Shown here: in pieces, positions 30,858 through 37,179 of the stretch
How the letters are laid out: every line of letters starts with the position of its first letter
Numbering within the stretch: the stretch's first letter is position 1
NCBI GenBank assembly: GCA_023249675.1
Contig: JAHFCE010000030.1
Location: 1 to 37,179 of the forward strand
Length of the DNA: 37,179 nt
Source: Elusimicrobiota bacterium
GTDB taxonomy: Bacteria > Elusimicrobiota > Elusimicrobia > UBA1565 > UBA9628
Direction of reading: 5' to 3'
Notes under the pieces: model-generated
What the model was told of the DNA's origin: nothing
The model's input: the letters and a program-made list of their open reading frames with translations, nothing else
The model's database searches: none
Made by a program: the position numbers and the translations under genes

Positions 30858-32556
30858 GCTGGCCATCTTTTCCATTTTGGCGGCCTGTTTCGTCGGCTAC
30901 GGCAACTCGCTGACCAACGGCTTTGTCCTGGACGATCGCCTTGTGATCGTCTCGAATGGAAAAGTGACGGCTTTCAAGGTCGGCGAGATTCTCAGCCGTC
31001 CCGCCTGGCTCGCGCTCAAGGACGACAAGGGCTGGCGGCCCTTGTCGACTTTGAGCTTCGCGCTCGACTGGAAGTGGCACGGGTCCGAGGCTTTCTGGCC
31101 CCGATTTGAGAACATCGTGCTGCATGCCGGGGTTTGCGTTCTTATCCTTATGCTGGCGCTCGAGCTCGGATTTTCCCCTTGGGCGGGGCTGTTCGCGGCG
31201 CTGCTTTTCGCGCTGCATCCGATCCATACCGAAGTCTTAAATCCCATCGTGGGCCGCAGTGATCTTCTGGCCGCGTTGCTGGGCTTGCTGACGGTTCTCG
31301 GCTTTCTGCGCGAAAGTTTTCCCGCGACGCTTCTGCCGTTTGTCCTCGGTCTGTTTGCCAAGGAGAGCATACTCGCGCTCGGTTTTTTCTTCCCACTGAT
31401 TATTCACTGGAGGACTTCACGAGGATGCGATCGGGGGAAGCGCCTGACCCTTTTGGCCGCGCTCGGGGGCGTCTTCATCCTCTATATGATCCTGCGCAGG
31501 CAGGTCACGGGGATCTGGCTGCCTGGATCTGGGGACACTTCATTTTTGGACAACCCCCTGATCGCGGCCGGGGCTTTGCGCCGGGTTTCCAATGCCGTTT
31601 TCGTCCTCTTTCGATATGGACTGCTTCTGTTGGTTCCGTGGCCGTTGTCCTCGGACTATTCCTATGACGCGATCGCCGTCCTTCCGGCGTTGTCCGCGCG
31701 CAATGTCGCCGCGGCAGGGGCGTTGGTTCTTGCGGGTTTCGGCTTATGGCAATGGGCGCTCAAAGACAAGCGTGTCGGCTTTGCCGCCGCTTTTTTTTCC
31801 GCCACACTGTTCTTGGTCTCCAATATCCCTTTTCCCATCGGCACGATCATGGGCGAGCGCCTGCTGTATCTTCCCTCGGTCAGTTTCTGTCTGCTGGCCG
31901 CCCTGGGTCTTGAGCGCGCGCCGCGAAGAGCACGCGCCGTCGCGGCGACGGTGATTCTCAGCGGCTACGGCGTTCTGTGCTGGAATCGCAATCGAGATTG
32001 GGCAGACGACTCATCGGTGTTTCTGGCCGCGCTGCGCTCAAGCCCCGGCTCCATCAAGGCGATGACCAACGCCGGCTACGCATATCTCGCGCTCGGCCGC
32101 CCCAAGGAGGCTCGGCGCGAGCTGCTGCGCGCCGTCGCCAAGGACGGGCGCTACGCCTTGACCCACAGCACCTTGGCGCTCGCCTATCGAAAATTAGGCG
32201 AACCCGCGAAGGCGGAGGCGGAACTCAAGACAGCCTTGAGCTTTGAGCCTGAATTCATGGACTGCTGGGTCAATCTCGGCATTATCTACGGCGAGACCGG
32301 ACGGCTCGATGCCTCCTTGGATGCGTTCGGCAAGGCCCTGGCCTTGGAGCCGGACAATGCCGAGGTGCACAGCAATATGGGAGTCACGTATAAACGCAGG
32401 GGGATGCAGGCGCTCGCGTCCGGCCGGAAAAGCCAGGCGGCCGACGATTTCAGCCGGGCGTTAGCGCAGTATCAGCGGGCTTTGGATCTGAACCCCGGCT
32501 ATCAGCAGGCGATCAAGAATCTGGAAGCGTTGCGTGCCGTGATGACCATAAGATAA
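30841..32556 (+). CDS. TMTC-like GT-C membrane protein with TPR repeats
   Basis: 571 residues. TTG start with GGAGAG about 4 nt upstream, inside the GT2 gene. The N-terminal half has ~10 membrane spans with TMTC-type marks: the first-loop acidic pair 'FVLDDRLVI' (Asp31-Asp32), 'GWRPLSTLSFALDWKWHG', and 'ALHPIHTEVLNPIVGRSDLL' (~125-142). From ~395 to the end are four to five TPRs. TMTC proteins O-mannosylate cadherins in animals, using dolichol-phosphate mannose; bacterial homologues are uncharacterised. The conserved acidic pair suggests an active glycosyltransferase using a polyprenyl-phosphate sugar, perhaps from the DPM1-like enzyme at 35425. Confidence 0.85.
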   Translation: MRLKNKLAIFSILAACFVGYGNSLTNGFVLDDRLVIVSNGKVTAFKVGEILSRPAWLALKDDKGWRPLSTLSFALDWKWHGSEAFWPRFENIVLHAGVCVLILMLALELGFSPWAGLFAALLFALHPIHTEVLNPIVGRSDLLAALLGLLTVLGFLRESFPATLLPFVLGLFAKESILALGFFFPLIIHWRTSRGCDRGKRLTLLAALGGVFILYMILRRQVTGIWLPGSGDTSFLDNPLIAAGALRRVSNAVFVLFRYGLLLLVPWPLSSDYSYDAIAVLPALSARNVAAAGALVLAGFGLWQWALKDKRVGFAAAFFSATLFLVSNIPFPIGTIMGERLLYLPSVSFCLLAALGLERAPRRARAVAATVILSGYGVLCWNRNRDWADDSSVFLAALRSSPGSIKAMTNAGYAYLALGRPKEARRELLRAVAKDGRYALTHSTLALAYRKLGEPAKAEAELKTALSFEPEFMDCWVNLGIIYGETGRLDASLDAFGKALALEPDNAEVHSNMGVTYKRRGMQALASGRKSQAADDFSRALAQYQRALDLNPGYQQAIKNLEALRAVMTIR

Positions 32557-32563
32557 ACTCGCG

Positions 32564-35416
32564 ATGATGCGCCTTTGGGGACGGTTGGCCTTCCTCTTTT
32601 TTCTGGGACTCGGCGTGCGCAGCCTCTCCCTTCCGCAGGCTTTCCGGGGCGGGAACGTCCATTTTCTGGGCAATGACGGCTGGTACCAGATGCGCCGCAT
32701 CGAGTTCGCCGCCCGGCACAACTTGGCGCTGCCTGATCCGGACCCCTACTTAAACTATCCGGAAGGCGGGCGCAGTCATTGGGGCCCTCTCTTCAGCCAA
32801 GGCATCGCGCTGACCTCGACCCTGTTGGGGGTCGACCCGCAGAACCGCCATGCTCTTGAGACTTTCGCAGCCTGGGTTCCCGCGGTCCTGGGGGCTCTGT
32901 GCGTCTTGGTCGCCTATGGCATCGGCGCGTTGCTTCTGGGCCCTCCGATCGGCCTGGCCGCGGGGATATTGGTGGCGATCCTGCCGGCCCACGTGGAATA
33001 CTCGCTGCTGGGAAATTTAGATCACCATGTCGCCGAGTCCTTGTTGTTCGGCCTCGCCAGTCTTTTAATCTTGAGGCTGCGCGGACTCAAAAAGTCTGCT
33101 GGGACCTGGCTTTGGAGCCGAGAGGAGTTTGTCTGGACGGCGGCGGGGGGTGCGGTGCTGTGGCTGCTGTTTCTGCTGCTGCCTTCGGTGGCGGCCATGT
33201 ACGCCGGCCTGCTCTGGGTGGTCTGTCTGGGGGAAACTGTGCGCGGCGGCCGGCTGTGGCCGATCTTCGCCTTGCCCGCTCTGTTGTTGATTCCAAGCGC
33301 ACTCTCCTCTTTGCAGGCGGCGGGGGAGGTCCAGCGGTTCAGCGCCGTGCCGCGCTGGCTTATGTTCGAGCAGTTCTCCTTTTTTCAGCCGCTGCTCCTG
33401 GCTTTCTGCGCCGTCGCGCTGAAATTGATCGAGGAGCTTGAGGCCACTCGGCGGGCGGACGCGCCAGCGGCGTCCGGGCCGCGCCTGGCGCGTTTGAGCG
33501 TCTATGCTGTCGGCTGCGGAGCGCTGGCCGTCCTGCTCGCGTGGCCCGTCGCGGCCGGTCTTCAGGGCGTCTTGAGGGGCTCTCTCTGGATCAAATACAT
33601 CGGGGAATACCATCCCCTACTGATGCCTTACGCCGATCCCGTCTTGAATTTCTCGTTCGCTTTCAAGATGTGCTCTTACCTATTCCCGGCATTTCCGTTC
33701 CTTTACTACTGGATCGGCGTCAAAGAGAAAGATCCCTTTGTGTGGATCTGGCCGCTGCTGCTTTTCGTTCTTGTGATGCTGCAGCTGCGCTACATCTATC
33801 TCTTCGCCTATCCCCTGGCTCTTTTGATCGCGGCCGCGGCCGTTCGCCTCTCGCGGGAGAGGCCCGGCTGGAAGGCGTTGATCGCCATTGCGCTCCTGAT
33901 CGTGCTTTGGCCCTGCGGGCGTTGGCTGTGGAGCCTTTCCGCGGGCAGCCCTTTTCGCTACCCGACCCTCTCCGATCAGGATTACGCGATGCTTCAGACT
34001 CTCGGTCAGAAAAGTCCGCCGACCGTGGGCTACGACAACGCTTCGGAGCGTCCGGAATACGGAGTCTTGGCGCCTTGGGGGCTCGGCCATGCCGTCGTTT
34101 ATTTGGCCCGCCGCCCCGTCGTTGCCGATCCGTTCGGACATGGCGTGGAAAAGGAGGCCCGCTACTACACCGCCCAAACGCCCGCGCAGGCTCTTGCCGT
34201 TCTCCGGGAGAACCGCGCGCGTTACGTGGTCGGCGAGGATGTCAGCAATCCGTTCTTAGGCCGCATCTACGCAGACGTGCTGGCGTTGCCTGAGACTCAT
34301 CCGCTGAGGCGCGGTCAATGGGACCGGCTCTTCCAGATGCGGCTTCTGGCGAGCCTCCCTGTCTTGGGGCCCGACGGCAAGCCCTCGGCGTGGGGGCATA
34401 AGCTCCTCTATCGTTCGCCGGAGGGGCAGGCGAGCCTCTACGAGTTCACAGATCTTGGTGCGTTGCCGGCGGCCACGCCGTCTAAGCCCAAGGCTTCTTC
34501 ATTCCGCCCCAGCCGCATCCCATCTCCTGCCCAGCCGGCTCGGCCTGTCCCTCAACCGGTCAAGCCCGTGCCGCCGACGAGCCCGATCGTGGCTTCCATC
34601 GGCGACAAAGGCCGCGTCAGCGAGAAAGACCTCGCCGACTTTATCGCCGCGGAGAGCTGCTATGGGTCGGATGCCCTGAACTCCCGCAAGGCGGGCTTCA
34701 TGAGAATGCTCGAGACGGCGATCATGGAGGAGGTCATGCGCCGCGAGGCCGGCCTCGAGTTGACCAAGGCCGACTATGAAAAAGAGGGCCAGCGTATCGA
34801 TCGGGAAACCCGCGCGCCCGAGATCCTGGAGTGCGTCAAGAAATACTTCACCGAGGACGGCCGCGGGCGCTACGAGCGCGTCTTTCTCCGCAAGAACATG
34901 ATCGCGGGTCCTTTCCACCGCTTTCTCCAATTCGATCCCAAGGTGCAGAAGCAGGCCTACAATATTCGGGACCAGGTCCTGGCCAAGTCCCGGCAGGGGG
35001 AGTCCTTTGTGGACCTGGCCGCGGAATTGAAGATCGGCTACTCAACGCGGACCTATACCCTTGAGGAGCCCAGGGAAGACAAAAAAGAGTATATTAAGGA
35101 AAGAGCTGCAGCGCCTTCTCCCACGCTGCGCTGGTCGCCCTTTGAGAAGCAGTTCATCGAGGATCACCTGAAGGCCCTCGCGCCCGGACAAATGAAGCCC
35201 GAGCCCGTCGACTCCTACGACATTCAGTTTTTCCGCCTTTTGAGCAACGACGACGGGAGATACCGTTTCGAGTCCCTTCGGATCGACAAGAAAAACATCA
35301 GGGATTATTTCTCGTCCATCCCGAAGCTGCGCTGCGCGATCAAGGATCCGGAGCTGAAGGAGTGGATCCGAGGCATTCCCGGCAATCCGATGCTGTCCGC
35401 GCTCGACCTGGAGTAG
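32564..35416 (+). CDS. STT3/AglB/PglB-type oligosaccharyltransferase fused to SurA/parvulin-like domain
   Basis: 950 residues. Residues 1-460 are polytopic membrane with STT3 marks: metal-site 'DGWYQMRR' (Asp38), 'LGNLDHHVAESLLFG' (Asp153-His-His) and 'YIGEYHPLL' (Glu348, TIXE-like). Residues ~460-635 are periplasmic, with 'APWGLGH' (503-509) in the place of the WWDxG peptide-binding motif. A Pro-rich linker (638-674) leads to ~275 residues resembling a SurA N-terminal domain ('IVASIGDKGRVSEKDLADFI') and a degenerate parvulin domain ('SFVDLAAELKIGY', 'FEKQFIEDHLKALAPGQMKP'). It would transfer a lipid-linked glycan to protein while a chaperone-like domain holds the substrate. The fusion looks unusual. 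No clear Shine-Dalgarno; ATG 32567 is an alternative start. Confidence 0.85.
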   Translation: MMRLWGRLAFLFFLGLGVRSLSLPQAFRGGNVHFLGNDGWYQMRRIEFAARHNLALPDPDPYLNYPEGGRSHWGPLFSQGIALTSTLLGVDPQNRHALETFAAWVPAVLGALCVLVAYGIGALLLGPPIGLAAGILVAILPAHVEYSLLGNLDHHVAESLLFGLASLLILRLRGLKKSAGTWLWSREEFVWTAAGGAVLWLLFLLLPSVAAMYAGLLWVVCLGETVRGGRLWPIFALPALLLIPSALSSLQAAGEVQRFSAVPRWLMFEQFSFFQPLLLAFCAVALKLIEELEATRRADAPAASGPRLARLSVYAVGCGALAVLLAWPVAAGLQGVLRGSLWIKYIGEYHPLLMPYADPVLNFSFAFKMCSYLFPAFPFLYYWIGVKEKDPFVWIWPLLLFVLVMLQLRYIYLFAYPLALLIAAAAVRLSRERPGWKALIAIALLIVLWPCGRWLWSLSAGSPFRYPTLSDQDYAMLQTLGQKSPPTVGYDNASERPEYGVLAPWGLGHAVVYLARRPVVADPFGHGVEKEARYYTAQTPAQALAVLRENRARYVVGEDVSNPFLGRIYADVLALPETHPLRRGQWDRLFQMRLLASLPVLGPDGKPSAWGHKLLYRSPEGQASLYEFTDLGALPAATPSKPKASSFRPSRIPSPAQPARPVPQPVKPVPPTSPIVASIGDKGRVSEKDLADFIAAESCYGSDALNSRKAGFMRMLETAIMEEVMRREAGLELTKADYEKEGQRIDRETRAPEILECVKKYFTEDGRGRYERVFLRKNMIAGPFHRFLQFDPKVQKQAYNIRDQVLAKSRQGESFVDLAAELKIGYSTRTYTLEEPREDKKEYIKERAAAPSPTLRWSPFEKQFIEDHLKALAPGQMKPEPVDSYDIQFFRLLSNDDGRYRFESLRIDKKNIRDYFSSIPKLRCAIKDPELKEWIRGIPGNPMLSALDLE

Positions 35417-35424
35417 GCGGGCCC

Positions 35425-36153
35425 TTAGTCGAAGCGCGACTTGACGATGGACCAGAGGATGCCGACCCCGTCTTTCCAGGTGATCTTCTTTCCCTCCGCA
35501 TAGGATCGCGGTACGTAGGCGATGGGGACTTCCATGATGCGCCATTCCCTTCTCAGGATTTTGCAGAGCAGCTCGTTATCGTAGTTGAAACCATCGCTGT
35601 CCACGGTAATAGAGTCGATGACTGATTTCTTGAAGACTTTATAGCCGCCGTAATAGTCCGTGGCATTGTGGCCGTAGAGAAGGTTGGTGAGGCCCGTGAT
35701 CGCGAGATTGCCGATGTAGTGGGAGAAGAAGGGGGAGCGGCTTTTTCCCCAAAAGAAGGTCGGTCTTTCGGAAGCAAATCGCGAACCCATCACCACGTCC
35801 GTGCGGTCATCCAGAATAGGACGCAGCAAGGCCGCGTAATCCGAGGGGCTGTATTCCAGATCCGCGTCTTGAATGAGCAGTATCTCCCCGGTCGCTGCCG
35901 CGAAGCCTGTTTTAAGAGCGGCTCCTTTGCCGCGATTGCTCGCGTGAAAGAGAGCCTTGATCCCCGGGAGGCCTTGAAGAATGGCCGCGGTCCAGTCCGT
36001 GGAGCCGTCGTCCACGACGATGATCTCGCGCTCCAGGCCTGGGAGAGGAGTTTGGCGGACTCTCTCAATGACCTCCCGGATCGTTGCTTCTTCGTTGTAG
36101 GCGGGGATGACGATGGAGAGCTTGCGCACGTTGATGTTGACAGCCCCCTTCAT
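35425..36153 (-). CDS. DPM1-like polyprenyl-phosphate glycosyltransferase (GT2)
   Basis: 242 residues. Marks: 'LSIVIPAYNEEATIREVIE', 'EIIVVDDGSTDWT', 'ASNRGKGAALKTGF', the DXD 'LIQDADLEYSP', then 'VMGSRF' and 'DYYGGYKVFKKSVI'. No C-terminal membrane helix, as in single-domain DPM1. It should make polyprenyl-phosphate mannose or glucose from a nucleotide sugar, the donor used by GT-C enzymes such as the TMTC-like protein. The ATG at 36153 has no Shine-Dalgarno; a GTG at 36126 (before 'RKLSIV') is possible. It is convergent with the oligosaccharyltransferase, 8 nt apart. Confidence 0.9.
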   Translation of the reverse strand: MKGAVNINVRKLSIVIPAYNEEATIREVIERVRQTPLPGLEREIIVVDDGSTDWTAAILQGLPGIKALFHASNRGKGAALKTGFAAATGEILLIQDADLEYSPSDYAALLRPILDDRTDVVMGSRFASERPTFFWGKSRSPFFSHYIGNLAITGLTNLLYGHNATDYYGGYKVFKKSVIDSITVDSDGFNYDNELLCKILRREWRIMEVPIAYVPRSYAEGKKITWKDGVGILWSIVKSRFD

Positions 36154-36231
36154 TTATACATAGTCTCTGCAGCGACTCCGATCGTTTGCCGAGTTGACCG
36201 TTACTTAACAAAATGAGAGCACCCTCCCTCA

Positions 36232-37179
36232 ATGAATAAGATATTGGCGATTCTCCTCGTGATCAGCATGGCTCCCGGCGTTTTTGCCCAAGATGCGCAG
36301 AGACAGAGGGAAGAGGAGCTCAAGCAGAAGCTCCAGACTCAGGAGCAAGTTGGTAAGGCCGCCGAAGAGGCCAAGAAAACGATCGTGAGCGAGCCCTTCG
36401 AGGCGGTGACCTACGAAGATGTGATGAAAGATCCCGACAACATCGATCTCAATTTCCGCTACGCCCGAACCCAGGTGACGAAAGGCGACATCCTCAAGGC
36501 CGCGGGCACCCTCGAGCGGATCCTGATGGTCAACCCGGAGCTGCCGCGCGTCCGCCTGTTTTACCTCTCTGTCTTGTTCCGTCTCGACAATCTTGACGAC
36601 GCGGAGAAGGAGCTCAAGATCCTGACGAAACAGCAGCTGACGAAGCCCATGCGCGAGGAGCTCGAGGGCTACGTGGCGCAGATCAAGCAGCGGCGCCGAA
36701 AGACCCACGTTGGGTTGACCTTGGTCTCTGGGTTCGACTTCGACGAGAACCGCAATTCCGCTCCGTCTTCCGGGCTCCGGCTGGCGGCCAACGTCCCCGC
36801 CATCTTGGATGAGGGTTCCACCCGCAAGAACGACACCACCAAGACCATGACTGCCTCGGTCAACGTCAATCATGATCTGGGTTATCAGGCCGGGCACTCC
36901 CTGTTCGCTTCCTTAAGTTACTATCGAGCGGAGCAAACCATCATTCGGACGCTCAACCTGCAAAGCTACAATGCGTCGCTTGGCGGGACCTTCAAATCGC
37001 CGGTGGTGGACGTGACGCCGAGCATGAGTTTCGGTCACCTGCTTCTGGCTGAAACGACCTATCAGCGCAGCTACGGACCGAGCCTGCGTCTTGACAAGAA
37101 GCTTAGCCCGCGTCTGAGCGTCTTCGGCACGGCCGGCCACCAGCGCCAGGAGTACGCGCGGACCCAGGTCGTTCCCACC
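36232..37179 (+). CDS. TPR plus beta-barrel outer-membrane protein, Slam/DUF560-like (3' partial)
   Basis: 316 residues visible; the frame is still open at the window end. Signal peptide (cleavage near 'GVFAQ-DAQ') and a charged coiled segment precede two TPR-like repeats ('NIDLNFRYARTQVTKGDILK', 'RVRLFYLSVLFRLDNLDDAE'), then a beta-rich part starting 'VGLTLVSGFDFDENRNSAPS', matching the 'D.N.N.AP' entry of the Slam/DUF560 barrel. Strands continue ('SVNVNHDLGY', 'HSLFASLSYYRAEQT', 'SMSFGHLLLAETTYQRSYGP'). Slam proteins move lipoproteins to the cell surface; other DUF560 barrels are of unknown role. No Shine-Dalgarno. The complete C-terminal barrel is outside the window. Confidence 0.85.
   Translation, partial: MNKILAILLVISMAPGVFAQDAQRQREEELKQKLQTQEQVGKAAEEAKKTIVSEPFEAVTYEDVMKDPDNIDLNFRYARTQVTKGDILKAAGTLERILMVNPELPRVRLFYLSVLFRLDNLDDAEKELKILTKQQLTKPMREELEGYVAQIKQRRRKTHVGLTLVSGFDFDENRNSAPSSGLRLAANVPAILDEGSTRKNDTTKTMTASVNVNHDLGYQAGHSLFASLSYYRAEQTIIRTLNLQSYNASLGGTFKSPVVDVTPSMSFGHLLLAETTYQRSYGPSLRLDKKLSPRLSVFGTAGHQRQEYARTQVVPT

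Overview
The window looks like a GC-rich chromosomal segment of a Gram-negative (diderm) bacterium. An Elusimicrobiota-type organism is my best guess. The clues are a PorV/PorQ-like outer-membrane protein next to a FlgD-like C-terminal domain, lipoproteins, a Slam-like outer-membrane barrel, and a family of secreted proteins sharing an Ala/Pro/Thr-rich N-terminal module that I associate with that group. No rRNA or universal marker gene is present, so the assignment is inference. Genes are packed tightly, with many 1-4 nt overlaps. Several first-in-operon genes have a -10 box only 6-11 nt before the ATG and no Shine-Dalgarno.

Layout. 1-4255 (+): end of a surface protein with a FlgD/sorting-type domain, a PorV/PorQ-like barrel, a small membrane-anchored protein, and a secreted collagen-like protein. 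4252-8356 (-): a complete sugar-type ABC importer (lipoprotein binding protein, two permeases, MalK-like ATPase). 8474-10264 (+): a large secreted protein of unknown function. 10329-11084: a hicBA toxin-antitoxin pair and a small DUF6788-like gene. 11203-17248 (-): a three-gene operon of an S41 peptidase, a GH13 alpha-amylase-family enzyme and a PQ-loop membrane protein, all with the same N-terminal module. 17351-17421 (+): tRNA-Thr(UGU). 17445-25722: mostly housekeeping genes (Ig-like protein, acyl-CoA dehydrogenase, GT-C/TPR membrane protein, lipoprotein, SRPBCC protein, RmuC, cold-shock protein, thioesterase, nitrilase-family amidase, methyltransferase).

25747-29433 (-) is the most striking region. 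A TTGACA-17-TAGACT promoter drives three tandem paralogous 65-67-residue peptides resembling NHLP/Os1348-type RiPP leaders. A polyprenyl-synthase/ComQ-like protein follows, then a fusion of two cyclic-nucleotide-binding domains, a PqqD-like leader-recognition domain and an M50 (S2P/YydH-like) intramembrane metallopeptidase. This reads as a compact peptide-maturation or pheromone cassette, possibly a prenylated RiPP, with intramembrane proteolysis and possible nucleotide control. I know of no described system with this exact composition. Its last gene has only an AUA codon in the expected start position.

29477-36153 is a protein/envelope glycosylation locus: a small secreted protein, a GT2 glycosyltransferase, a TMTC-like GT-C/TPR protein, an STT3/AglB/PglB-type oligosaccharyltransferase fused to a SurA/parvulin-like periplasmic domain, and a convergent DPM1-like polyprenyl-phosphate sugar synthase. 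The window ends inside a TPR plus beta-barrel (Slam-like) outer-membrane protein. No stretch over 300 bases lacks a gene. I saw no CRISPR array, insertion sequence, integrase or phage gene.
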